The position numbers and the translations under genes were made by a program. The notes under the pieces are model-generated. The model was not told where the DNA came from and ran no database searches. It saw only the letters and a program-made list of their open reading frames with translations. From Nitrosomonas sp. (GTDB taxonomy: Bacteria; Pseudomonadota; Gammaproteobacteria; Burkholderiales; Nitrosomonadaceae): a stretch of 37,905 nt of DNA. Numbering within the stretch: position 1 is the stretch's first letter; the number at the start of each line of letters is the position of its first letter. Shown one piece after another: positions 7,927-15,106 of the stretch. The stretch spans positions 1-37,905 of the forward strand of contig SSFV01000119.1 in assembly GCA_008015565.1 (NCBI GenBank), in the 5' to 3' direction.

Positions 7927-9186
7927 CTAGCCTTGTGAGCGTATTACCAGACATTCCATTCGTTGCCGTGATAGATTCTGGCAGCCCGTACGTGCCTGAT
8001 TTTCTTGCAATCCCACAAGCCGGGCGCGATAAAGTTTTTGATTACTGATTTTTACTTCGGTAACGACTACTTCACCGGCTATCCAACGCGTTGCTGCTTG
8101 TGCCTGAGCCTGCGCTTTTTCATGCGCTTGATAAGAGCCAACTTGTACTTCCCAATTCCTGCTTGTTACTGCCGCATTTTTTGTGGGATGGGCTGGAACT
8201 CTGGCTTGATTGACTGGGGCAGTCCCGCTTGGAGAACTAGGTGCACTGCTCTTTACTTCGGTTGATTGAGGTGCCGTACGTGCTATATTGGTCTGACGCG
8301 GCACCGGTCTTATCTGCCCCTTATTAGTAGCAATAGCTGGGATTGGCATGCCTTGACTAAAACTACGATCGAGCAATTGCGACATGTACTGATCTCTGGC
8401 AGCGGCAGTGTGTCCGCCCATCACAACTGCAATAACACGGCGATCACCCCGTTTAGCCGAAGTGGCGACGTTAAATCCTGATGCGCGAATAAAACCCGTT
8501 TTTAAACCATCTACACCACGTGCGTTGCGCAACATACGATTATGACTATTGTAGGTAATGCCTTTGTGAGTAAACGATTGCGTCGAGAAAAAGTGATAGT
8601 TTTGCGGAAAATCCTTCATTAATCGTGTAGATAACGTTAGCAGATCGCGCGCGGTGGTTTTCTGTTCGCTGTGCGGTAAACCGGAGGCATTGCGAAAAGT
8701 AGTAGCGCGCATACCCATTGCACGTGCTTTGTCGGTCATCATACGTGCAAAATTAGCTTCCGTTTTACCTAAGGTTTCGGCTACCACAGCAGCAACATCG
8801 TTGGCGGAGCGCACTATCAGCGCAGCAATTGCATCACGGACTGCGATTGTCTCGCCTGCGCGCAGATTGATATTGGTGGATGGCATCGATGCGGCGTGCA
8901 TGGATACCGGCATGCGCGAGTCCAAGCTCAACTTACGCTGTTGCAATGCTTCGAAAAGCATATAAAGCGTCATCATTTTAGTTAGTGAGGCCGGGTAACG
9001 GATGGCGTCAGCATGCATTTCGTGCAGTATTTCCCCCGTGTTCGCGTCCACTGCAATCGAAGCATGAAGCGGATTGGCTTGCAGCAAATTCGGACTGATC
9101 GCGAGAAGTAAAAATAATGTTGCGGCAGTAGAGATCGCTGCTTTGGCAATTTGTTTCAGAGTAACTATTTGCTTGATCGTGTTCAT
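7927..9186 (-). CDS. D-alanyl-D-alanine carboxypeptidase (S11) with C-terminal SPOR domain
   Basis: The 419-residue product is a penicillin-binding-protein-type carboxypeptidase that trims the terminal D-Ala from peptidoglycan stems in the periplasm. All three active-site motifs are present: S67-L-T-K70, S127-A-N129 and K229-T-G231. Residues about 15-37 form a signal peptide or anchor. A proline- and serine-rich linker (about 285-335) leads to a SPOR domain (about 340-415, starting WEVQVGSYQ), which binds denuded glycan and often targets proteins to the division septum. It lacks the amphipathic C-terminal anchor typical of PBP5. The upstream leader carries a 37-bp palindrome, which suggests regulated expression. 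Confidence 0.9.
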   Translation of the reverse strand: MNTIKQIVTLKQIAKAAISTAATLFLLLAISPNLLQANPLHASIAVDANTGEILHEMHADAIRYPASLTKMMTLYMLFEALQQRKLSLDSRMPVSMHAASMPSTNINLRAGETIAVRDAIAALIVRSANDVAAVVAETLGKTEANFARMMTDKARAMGMRATTFRNASGLPHSEQKTTARDLLTLSTRLMKDFPQNYHFFSTQSFTHKGITYNSHNRMLRNARGVDGLKTGFIRASGFNVATSAKRGDRRVIAVVMGGHTAAARDQYMSQLLDRSFSQGMPIPAIATNKGQIRPVPRQTNIARTAPQSTEVKSSAPSSPSGTAPVNQARVPAHPTKNAAVTSRNWEVQVGSYQAHEKAQAQAQAATRWIAGEVVVTEVKISNQKLYRARLVGLQENQARTGCQNLSRQRMECLVIRSQG

Positions 9187-9205
9187 TCGTTGAAATACCC
9201 ATTAA

Positions 9206-9242
9206 TTGTATGAATATTACCTTTAAGGTCATTTTCATACAA
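9206..9242. promoter_or_regulatory. 37-bp near-perfect palindrome, candidate operator or leader hairpin
   Basis: The sequence is symmetric about base 9224. Arms TTGTATGAA (9206-9214) and TTCATACAA (9234-9242) are perfect, an AT pair follows inside, and the core ACCTT-T-AAGGT (9219-9229) is perfect; 16 of 18 base pairs match. It begins about where a minus-strand transcript from the TATAAA-like box at 9251-9256 would start, and ends 20 bases before the carboxypeptidase ATG. No regulator can be named from the motif. Confidence 0.6.
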
Positions 9243-9361
9243 ATGCATTTTTTATATTTGAGAAATAAAGGGGTAAAACATCGTTACATTTCAAGATTAA
9301 GGAAAAAATAGGCGAGTTTTGCTGAAATGCGGCAGGCTGCATCACAATTTCCGATAAATGC

Positions 9362-9389
9362 TTGAACTTTGCGTAGAAACGTGTATCTT
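9362..9389 (+). promoter_or_regulatory. Putative sigma-70 promoter of the cold-shock gene
   Basis: TTGAAC (9362-9367) and TATCTT (9384-9389) are separated by 16 bases. Transcription from here would give a leader of roughly 120 bases before the ATG, in keeping with the long structured leaders of cold-shock genes. Prediction by eye only. Confidence 0.35.
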
Positions 9390-9517
9390 AATGCGGTCTT
9401 TTGGATTCAAGTTGTGAAATGTGATGCTAACGGTTGAGCTTTTTCCTTGATATTCGATGGTCACTACAAAACAGCGTAGTTAGAAATAAATTCATTAATT
9501 ATTAAGGAAATCAACAC

Positions 9518-9721
9518 ATGGCAACAGGTATTGTTAAATGGTTCAATGACGCTAAAGGTTTTGGCTTTATTACCCCAGATAACGGTGGAGAAGATATATT
9601 TGCACATTTCTCTGCAATCAATGGCAGTGGTTTCAAAACATTGCGCGAAGCTCAGCGTGTTACTTTCGATATTACGTCAGGCCCTAAAGGCAAACAAGCA
9701 TCAAATATTGTACCTCAATAA
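9518..9721 (+). CDS. Cold-shock protein, CspA family
   Basis: The 67-residue product is a single cold-shock domain, the full length of the family. RNP1 is K13-GFGFI and RNP2 is D26-IFAHF, the two single-stranded nucleic acid binding motifs. The start [18 protein letters not shown] is typical, and an AAGGAA ribosome-binding site lies upstream. Such proteins act as RNA chaperones that melt secondary structure, either during cold shock or constitutively. The gene is monocistronic: it has a likely promoter upstream and a strong terminator 20 bases after the stop. Which paralogue it is cannot be decided. Confidence 0.95.
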   Translation: MATGIVKWFNDAKGFGFITPDNGGEDIFAHFSAINGSGFKTLREAQRVTFDITSGPKGKQASNIVPQ

Positions 9722-9741
9722 ATTGAGCGTGACGTTTGAGC

Positions 9742-9769
9742 AAAAAACCCCGGTAATTCGGGGTTTTTT
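9742..9769 (+). terminator. Rho-independent terminator of the cold-shock gene
   Basis: AAAAAACCCCG (9742-9752) pairs with CGGGGTTTTTT (9759-9769) around a 6-base loop, ending in a T-run. It is the clearest terminator in the window, and its A/T flanks could also let it work in the reverse direction. Confidence 0.9.
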
Positions 9770-9884
9770 GTTGGATAACTGATCCTACGTATTTCGAATT
9801 CTAAATTCTTTTTCAACAGGATTTTTTTAATGTATGCATAAACTCAACTATCTAGAATTATTTTTTTAGGTGGAGCATAAGGAA

Positions 9885-9941
9885 ATGTCAGCATTTAACC
9901 CGTCAGTTCATTATTGGAATTTTTATAACATATTGCCATAG
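9885..9941 (+). CDS. Possible 18-codon leader ORF before argJ
   Basis: An ATG at 9885 follows a good ribosome-binding stretch, GGTGGAG at 9869-9875, with 9-base spacing. The reading frame encodes MSAFNPSVHYWNFYNILP and stops at 9939-9941, 44 bases before argJ. It contains an aromatic cluster (HYWNFY) but no arginine, so it does not fit a simple arginine attenuator. Short inverted repeats follow it: ATGC-GGTA-GCAT, and an alternative TAGCAT/ATGCTA pairing that uses the same GCAT. Whether it is translated is unknown. Confidence 0.25.
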   Translation: MSAFNPSVHYWNFYNILP

Positions 9942-9985
9942 ATGCGGTAGCATAACGTCATTTTATTAGATGCTAATTACTGATT

Positions 9986-11215
9986 ATGCCTGTTAATATC
10001 CCAACTTTACTTCCCGGACATTTGTTACCCATCCCGGGCATTACGCTCGGAATTGCGGAGGCCGGCATCAAAAAGCCTGGCCGAAAAGATTTACTGGTTA
10101 TGGTGCTGGACGAGGGCACGCATGTCAGCGGCGTTTTTACACAGAATCGCTTTTGCGCTGCGCCGGTGATTGTAGCGAAACAGCATCTGACCTATTCATC
10201 GGCTATCCGCGCAATGGTGGTAAATACCGGTAATGCCAATGCAGGAACGGGTGAGGCGGGTATCCAGCATGCCCTGTCAAGTTGTGCTGAATTAGCCAGA
10301 CTGCTAGGTTGTACCATGCAACAGGTACTCCCTTTTTCCACCGGTGTGATTATGGAGCCGTTGCCGCTGGATAAGATTGTGGCTGGTTTGCCCGCAGCCG
10401 TAGCCAATTGCAAGGCGGATAACTGGTTTAACGCAGCACAGGCGATCATGACTACGGATATCGTGCCAAAGGCGGCGTCCCGGCAGGTGCAGATTGATGG
10501 CAAAACGGTGACGGTTACGGGTATTGCTAAAGGTTCCGGCATGATTCGCCCCAATATGGCGACCATGCTCGGGTACGTTGCCACCGATGCGGCCATCGTT
10601 CCGGACTTGTTGCGGGCAATGGTGCATCATGCTGCTGATCGTTCATTTAACCGCATTACAGTGGATGGTGACACATCTACAAATGACGCATTTATCTTAC
10701 TAGCTACTGGGAAAGCTGGACATAGTGTGATTACCAGCCAGGACAGCGCAGCGTATTCAGTGCTGCAAGAGGCAGTTACCGCTGTTGCTGCCGATCTGGC
10801 CAAAATGATTGTGCGCGATGGCGAAGGCGCTACAAAATTCATAACCGTGCAGATCGATGCCGGTAAAAGTTCGGATGAGTGCAACAAAGTAGCTTACGCT
10901 ATTGCACATTCTCCATTGATTAAAACAGCTTTCTTTGCATCGGATCCGAATCTTGGACGTATTCTGGCGGCAATTGGTTATGCGGGTATTGACGATTTGG
11001 ATGTGAGCGACATCCAGTTGTATCTGGATGACGTATTGGTGGCTGAGCATGGAGGCAGGGCTTCGCGTTATCGTGAAGAAGATGGACAACGCATCATGAA
11101 TCAACCTGAGATTACCGTTCGGGTTGTGTTGAATCGTGGCTTGGCGTCCACTACTGTCTGGACTTGCGACTTTTCTTATGACTATGTCAAGATTAACGCC
11201 AGTTATCGCAGTTAA
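9986..11215 (+). CDS. argJ: Bifunctional glutamate N-acetyltransferase / ornithine acetyltransferase ArgJ
   Basis: This 409-residue enzyme of arginine synthesis transfers the acetyl group from N-acetylornithine to glutamate, and in bifunctional forms also uses acetyl-CoA. The self-cleavage and nucleophile site is clear: [11 protein letters not shown], with the cut expected between A192 and T193. Other family blocks are [33 protein letters not shown] and [19 protein letters not shown]. Whether it is mono- or bifunctional cannot be settled by eye. It heads a run with the DUF815 ATPase (15-base gap) and the Nudix/ThiE gene. Nothing in the upstream region looks like a plain ArgR box, but a short leader ORF lies there. 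Confidence 0.95.
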   Translation: MPVNIPTLLPGHLLPIPGITLGIAEAGIKKPGRKDLLVMVLDEGTHVSGVFTQNRFCAAPVIVAKQHLTYSSAIRAMVVNTGNANAGTGEAGIQHALSSCAELARLLGCTMQQVLPFSTGVIMEPLPLDKIVAGLPAAVANCKADNWFNAAQAIMTTDIVPKAASRQVQIDGKTVTVTGIAKGSGMIRPNMATMLGYVATDAAIVPDLLRAMVHHAADRSFNRITVDGDTSTNDAFILLATGKAGHSVITSQDSAAYSVLQEAVTAVAADLAKMIVRDGEGATKFITVQIDAGKSSDECNKVAYAIAHSPLIKTAFFASDPNLGRILAAIGYAGIDDLDVSDIQLYLDDVLVAEHGGRASRYREEDGQRIMNQPEITVRVVLNRGLASTTVWTCDFSYDYVKINASYRS

Positions 11216-11230
11216 GCCGGTTCAGTTCAC

Positions 11231-12100
11231 ATGAATGATTTTGACAAACTGTATGAACGGACGGACAGGCTGCTCAACTGCCTGGAAAAACTTGTACCAT
11301 CAACCTGGCCGGAGCCAGACTGGCAAGCAGACTTTGCTTTCAGATGGCGCAGGCAAGGTAACAGCGGTTATATCGAGGCGGTGACGCATCCACATTGCAT
11401 TACACTCGATGCATTATGCGGAATTGACGATCAGAAACAACGGATTGATCAGAATACCAAGCAGTTTGTGCAGGGATTCACGGCCAATAATGTGTTGCTG
11501 ACAGGTGCGCGCGGCACGGGCAAATCATCCTTGATCAAGGCGTTGCTGAGCAAATACGCCAAGGATGGTTTGCGGTTGATCGAAGTGGAAAAACATAATC
11601 TGATTGATCTGCACGATATCGTTGAAAAAATTTATCGGCGTCCAGAACGCTTCATTATTTTTACTGACGATTTATCTTTTGAGCCCGACGAACCAGGCTA
11701 TAAAGCACTCAAAGTGGTTCTGGATGGATCGATTGCTGCGGTTTCCGATAATGTCCTGATTTATGCGACGTCGAATCGGCGCCACATGGTGCCGGAATTC
11801 ATGCGCGATAATTTAGACACACGTCATCTCGGCGAGGAAGTGCATCCAAGTGAAGCGATTGAGGAAAAGATTTCCTTGTCGGAGCGTTTTGGCTTATGGT
11901 TATCGTTCTATCCCTTTGATCAGGATCATTATTTGGAAATCGTGCGCTACTGGCTGTCTTTTTTCGGTATTCCTGAAATGACGGATTTAGTGCGTACCGA
12001 AGCGTTGCAGTGGGCATTGGAACGCGGTTCGCGTAGTGGCCGCGTCGCTTGGCAGTTTGCACGCGATCAAGCTGGCAGAAAGAATTCAATGACTCATTAG
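11231..12100 (+). CDS. DUF815 family AAA+ ATPase
   Basis: The 289-residue product carries a Walker A motif GARGTGKSSL (about residues 93-102) and a Walker B-like IIFTDDLSF (about 141-149), followed by a sensor-type YATSNRRH. Together with the opening segment LDALCGIDDQKQRIDQNTKQF, this is the DUF815 family, whose cellular role is not established. The gene sits between argJ and the Nudix/ThiE gene, with short gaps (15 and 12 bases), an arrangement common in betaproteobacteria as I recall. A function shared with either neighbour has not been shown. Confidence 0.85.
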   Translation: MNDFDKLYERTDRLLNCLEKLVPSTWPEPDWQADFAFRWRRQGNSGYIEAVTHPHCITLDALCGIDDQKQRIDQNTKQFVQGFTANNVLLTGARGTGKSSLIKALLSKYAKDGLRLIEVEKHNLIDLHDIVEKIYRRPERFIIFTDDLSFEPDEPGYKALKVVLDGSIAAVSDNVLIYATSNRRHMVPEFMRDNLDTRHLGEEVHPSEAIEEKISLSERFGLWLSFYPFDQDHYLEIVRYWLSFFGIPEMTDLVRTEALQWALERGSRSGRVAWQFARDQAGRKNSMTH

Positions 12101-12112
12101 TGCGGTTAGAGG

Positions 12113-13090
12113 ATGAGTCATTCTTCCAATCTATTCATTACCGGATCAATTTCCATTATTGAAGTTGTTGCTGCTGTTATCGTTAGGTCCGATGGTCAAT
12201 TTTTATTGACGCGCAGACCGGGAGGAAAAATATATTCCGGTTACTGGGAATTTCCGGGTGGAAAGGTCGAAAAGCATGAATCCTTATTTGAAGCACTCAA
12301 CCGAGAATTATGGGAAGAATTAGGGATTAAAGTCAGCGTCGCATATCCTTGGATAACCCGTATTTTTAGTTATCCCCATGCCACGGTGCGACTGCATTTT
12401 TTTCGTGTCGTGAAATGGGAAGGCAAATTGGCTCCCAGGGAGAAACAGGGATTATTTTGGCAATTTCCCGATCAAGTTGAGGTATCGCCTATTTTGCCTG
12501 CCAACGATGCTATCTTGCGGGCACTATTATTACCGCCTATTTACGCGATTACACGAGCCACTGAAGTTGGTATTAAGCTAGCATTAGAGCAAATTGAACA
12601 GGGATTGAAAAAAGGTTTGCGATTGTTACAAATTCGTGAAAAGAGCATGTCGCCGGAGGAACTGCTAGGGTTTTCCCGGCAAGTATTAGCCCTTGCGCAC
12701 GCTTATCGAGCGAAAGTAATGATCAATGGCGATCCTGAATTGGCTCGCGAAATAAGTGCCGATGGCGTACATTTTACTTCGACGCAACTAATGGCAATGT
12801 CATTCCGTCCCGATCCAGGTTATGGACTAAGTAGCGCATCCTGTCATAACAGCGAAGAGCTTTTTGTAGCAGAGCAGTTGGAATTAGATTTTGTTGTCCT
12901 CGGGCCGGTGCAGCCTACATTTAGCCATCCTAATCAATCGACCTTGGGCTGGAGACGATTTGCCAAGCTGACTTGCGGCTATTCTCTCCCGGTTTATGCT
13001 TTGGGCGGATTAAGTTCTGAAGATTTACCGGTTGCGCAGGAAATGGGCGGACATGGTGTTGCGATGATGCGCGGTATTGCAAGTCTATAA
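12113..13090 (+). CDS. Nudix hydrolase (MutT-like) fused to a ThiE/TenI-like domain
   Basis: The 325-residue protein has two domains. Residues about 16-140 form a MutT-type Nudix domain with a full Nudix box at 49-72 (GGKVEKHESLFEALNRELWE and on to EELGI), expected to remove oxidised dGTP such as 8-oxo-dGTP from the nucleotide pool. Residues about 143-325 resemble thiamine phosphate synthase/TenI (LQIREKSMSPEEL, SADGVHFTS, FVVLGPVQPTFSHP, ALGGLSSEDL). Two catalytic ThiE features look changed: the usual NDR is NGD, and the lysine after the GPVxxT loop is not where expected. So thiamine phosphate synthesis by this domain is doubtful. The fusion is widespread in beta- and gammaproteobacteria. 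It is the last gene of the argJ run. Confidence 0.88.
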   Translation: MSHSSNLFITGSISIIEVVAAVIVRSDGQFLLTRRPGGKIYSGYWEFPGGKVEKHESLFEALNRELWEELGIKVSVAYPWITRIFSYPHATVRLHFFRVVKWEGKLAPREKQGLFWQFPDQVEVSPILPANDAILRALLLPPIYAITRATEVGIKLALEQIEQGLKKGLRLLQIREKSMSPEELLGFSRQVLALAHAYRAKVMINGDPELAREISADGVHFTSTQLMAMSFRPDPGYGLSSASCHNSEELFVAEQLELDFVVLGPVQPTFSHPNQSTLGWRRFAKLTCGYSLPVYALGGLSSEDLPVAQEMGGHGVAMMRGIASL

Positions 13091-13259
13091 TTTGGAAAAT
13101 ATTTTTATGTCGTTTTAGAAAAATAAAACAGCTTAGATTGTTTTAATATAATGGCAGAAAAATTAAAATTCTTAATTTCTATTGCTGGGTATTTCTAGCT
13201 AAATTAATTAATCTGGTATGTAATGCATCAACTTAGCTCGCTAAGCGATTACTTTGTCA

Positions 13260-13445
13260 TTAGAAGCCGGCCGGCTCTTTATCCTGTTGATTGTTATCCG
13301 GCTCTGAGATTCGATAGGTTTCCTTAGCCCATTGTGCAAGATCATGAGCTTTACAGCGCTCGGAGCAAAATGGTTTGAATTGGCTTGAAACTTCCCATAC
13401 TACTTTTTTCCCGCATTGTGGACAACTAACAAGATGTTTATGCAT
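13260..13445 (-). CDS. yacG: DNA gyrase inhibitor YacG (zinc-binding)
   Basis: This 61-residue protein has the four-cysteine zinc site of YacG: C8-x2-C11 and C27-x3-C31 (SCPQCGKKVVWE and FCSERCKAHDLAQWA). In E. coli YacG binds GyrB and inhibits gyrase. The conserved DLAQWA and the short acidic tail agree with the family. In E. coli and many relatives yacG sits next to zapD and coaE; here zapD lies 9.5 kb away on the same strand, with the sigma factor and cyanophycin genes between them. A CTTAGC/GCTAAG inverted repeat lies just after its stop (13232-13245) without a T-run. Confidence 0.92.
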   Translation of the reverse strand: MHKHLVSCPQCGKKVVWEVSSQFKPFCSERCKAHDLAQWAKETYRISEPDNNQQDKEPAGF

Positions 13446-13702
13446 AAAAGTTTGTCATCGTTAGGTTAATTTTGGTGATTTCAGTATATGATTGCGTGTT
13501 ATAGAAAGATCATGTGAGTTCGCGCATTTAGTTATCTGTATGATTAAAATTGTAAATATTAATAATTTCTAACATTATGCATATATCGTTTAATCTTGCG
13601 AGCTGGTAATGAAATATCGTTTTGTATTTTACAAAAATTTTACACATATTAACCTAAACTTTAGTAAATCATGTTTAATTATTGATAGAAAGGTTGGCAA
13701 TT
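13446..13702. other. AT-rich divergent region before the sigma factor gene
   Basis: No gene is seen in these 257 bases. On the plus strand TTGTAA (13550-13555) and CATTAT (13573-13578) have 17-base spacing and could be a promoter for the sigma factor gene, leaving a leader of about 115 bases. AGAAAGG at 13687-13693 looks like its ribosome-binding site. Confidence 0.35.
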
Positions 13703-14269
13703 CTGGCAACACGAGAAGAACTTTCAGATTTTCTAATTGAAATCGAGCGGCGGGCGTACAAACAAGCTTTGTTTGCGGTGCAAGATGAGCAAGCAGCATT
13801 GGATATCATTCAAGATTCCATGATGAAACTTACGGCGAAGTACACTTCAAAACCGGTAGAGGAGTTACCTCTACTGTTTCAACGAATTTTACAAAATACC
13901 ATTCGTGACTATTATCGCCGGCAGAAGACCCGGACATTATGGACTACGTTGTTTTCGGCATTTATTCCCAGTGATCAAGATAAGGAGCGGGAGGATGCTG
14001 ATTTTCTTGAAACTTTTCCGGTTAAGCAAGAATCCAACGAGCCTGACGCTCAACTTGAGAAAGCGCAATTAGTTGATTTAATTGAGGAAGCAATAAAAAT
14101 TCTACCTGTGCGTCAACGGGAAGCATTTATATTGCGTTATTGGGAGGAAATGAGTTTGGCGGAAACGGCAGCAATAATGAATTGTTCAGAAGGAAGCGTA
14201 AAAACGCACTGTTCAAGAGCAGTTCACACGCTGGCTTCGGTACTCGGTGAAAAAGGGGTTAAATTATGA
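13703..14269 (+). CDS. ECF-like sigma-70 family RNA polymerase sigma factor
   Basis: The protein has a region 2 helix set (DEQAALDIIQDSMMKL, then LPLLFQRILQNTIRDYYRRQK) and a region 4 DNA-binding part (ILPVRQREAFILRYWEEMSL and GSVKTHCSRAVHTL). A charged linker of about 50 residues separates them. The start is odd. AGAAAGG at 13687-13693 points to a CTG at 13703, giving M-ATREELSDFL and 188 residues, which fits the N terminus I remember for homologues. The TTG at 13682 lies upstream of this ribosome-binding stretch, and the TTG at 13694 directly abuts it. The gene overlaps the next by 4 bases (ATGA), so the two are probably translated together, as expected for a sigma factor and its membrane regulator. 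The target genes are unknown. Confidence 0.85.
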   Translation: MATREELSDFLIEIERRAYKQALFAVQDEQAALDIIQDSMMKLTAKYTSKPVEELPLLFQRILQNTIRDYYRRQKTRTLWTTLFSAFIPSDQDKEREDADFLETFPVKQESNEPDAQLEKAQLVDLIEEAIKILPVRQREAFILRYWEEMSLAETAAIMNCSEGSVKTHCSRAVHTLASVLGEKGVKL

Positions 14270-14880
14270 ACGAGCAAGAGTTAGGTAAAAAAATTGCAGA
14301 GCTATTGGATGTTGGTGCAAGTGAGAATATTAAGCAAAGTACGCTCTATCGGTTGCAGTCTGCTCGTCGCTTGGCTCTGGAGAATTGCCAATCCAGCTAT
14401 GAAATCATTAATTCAGGTAACGGTACTTCCGCCTTCAGTGAACATGATCAGCATCATTTTCATACGGGAAAATTGATATTGCTATTAATTATGTTGTTTG
14501 CTTTCGCTCTGGTTTCTGCGACTTATTGGCAATTTCTTGAAAAGGGTAAATCCGCTGTGGAAGCTACGGTATTAATTGATGATAAATCATCAAGTGCTGT
14601 TTTGGATAATGAACATGAAGCAAGCGGTGAATCATCAATAGAGACTTACATTGATAATGTGCTTCAGTTGGTTGATGATTTATCAACAGACGATCAAATT
14701 GACAACGGATCAGAACAAGATGATGACGTTCCGACTGATGCTTATGTCACTGATGAAGCAATATCGGAAGATGATGGTTCATTAGACACACGAAGTAATG
14801 ATGAATTTGATCTGAATATTGATTCGCAGTCGAAAGAACATATCGACAATGAACTTGAAGAAAGTTTAGTTATTCAATAA
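14266..14880 (+). CDS. DUF3619-like single-span membrane protein, candidate sigma regulator
   Basis: The 204-residue product has a cytosolic-type N-terminal part (about 1-66) resembling DUF3619 (MNEQELGKKIAELLDVG, LYRLQSARRLALEN), one transmembrane helix (about 70-88) and an extremely acidic C-terminal part. In roughly 105 residues after the helix I count about 34 Asp/Glu and only 3 Lys/Arg. A DDDVPTDAY segment inside it recalls the DDLPxDAY motif of DUF3619 proteins. The coupling to the sigma factor gene suggests an anti-sigma or sigma-sensing role, with the N terminus in the cytosol and the acidic tail outside. This is inferred from position and topology only. Confidence 0.65.
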   Translation: MNEQELGKKIAELLDVGASENIKQSTLYRLQSARRLALENCQSSYEIINSGNGTSAFSEHDQHHFHTGKLILLLIMLFAFALVSATYWQFLEKGKSAVEATVLIDDKSSSAVLDNEHEASGESSIETYIDNVLQLVDDLSTDDQIDNGSEQDDDVPTDAYVTDEAISEDDGSLDTRSNDEFDLNIDSQSKEHIDNELEESLVIQ

Positions 14881-14990
14881 ATTGCTTATTATGAAGCTTG
14901 AGTTACCGAATCCGTTTCAAGTATATCTACGTATGTGAATGCGCCGTTAATTGAATTTATATCTTCTGTTCACAAATCAACAGTAATTGA

Positions 14991-15035
14991 ATAACGATGT
15001 GGTCCGATCTGTAGAGTTAATCTAATCATCGTTAT
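14991..15035. repeat. Inverted repeat upstream of the cyanophycin gene run
   Basis: ATAACGATG (14991-14999) and CATCGTTAT (15027-15035) form a perfect 9-bp pair with a 27-base spacer, 72 bases before the ABC transporter start. On the plus strand it is followed by A residues, so it is not a terminator there. It is a candidate regulator site. The gap 14881-15106 shows nothing else recognisable. Confidence 0.45.
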
Positions 15036-15106
15036 AAAAAAATAAAGTCTTTTGTTCATCTAAACTTCTTCAAAACAATTTTTTACATTCCATGGCAGCC
15101 TAGCTC

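Larger units (their letters stand above)
9187..9517. other. Divergent regulatory region between carboxypeptidase and cold-shock genes, 331 bp
   Basis: No gene is seen here. It holds a 37-bp palindrome near the carboxypeptidase start, a minus-strand TATAAA-like -10 at 9251-9256 (with a weak TTTACC-like -35 at 9272-9277 and 15-base spacing), and on the plus strand a sigma-70-like promoter followed by a leader of about 120 bases in front of the cold-shock gene. Confidence 0.5.

Noticed and set aside
13119-13138. AAAACA/TGTTTT inverted repeat after the Nudix/ThiE gene
   Set aside because: Only one G-C pair in a 6-bp stem and no proper T-run; expected by chance in such AT-rich sequence.
14266-14880. 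Reading the acidic tail as a frameshifted or out-of-frame artefact
   Set aside because: The frame overlaps the sigma gene properly, continues from a recognisable N-terminal part and membrane helix, and contains a DDDVPTDAY segment like the family motif, so the tail is probably real.
15091-15102. ATGGCAGCCTAG mini-ORF just before the ABC transporter
   Set aside because: Three codons with no ribosome-binding site; no sign of function.
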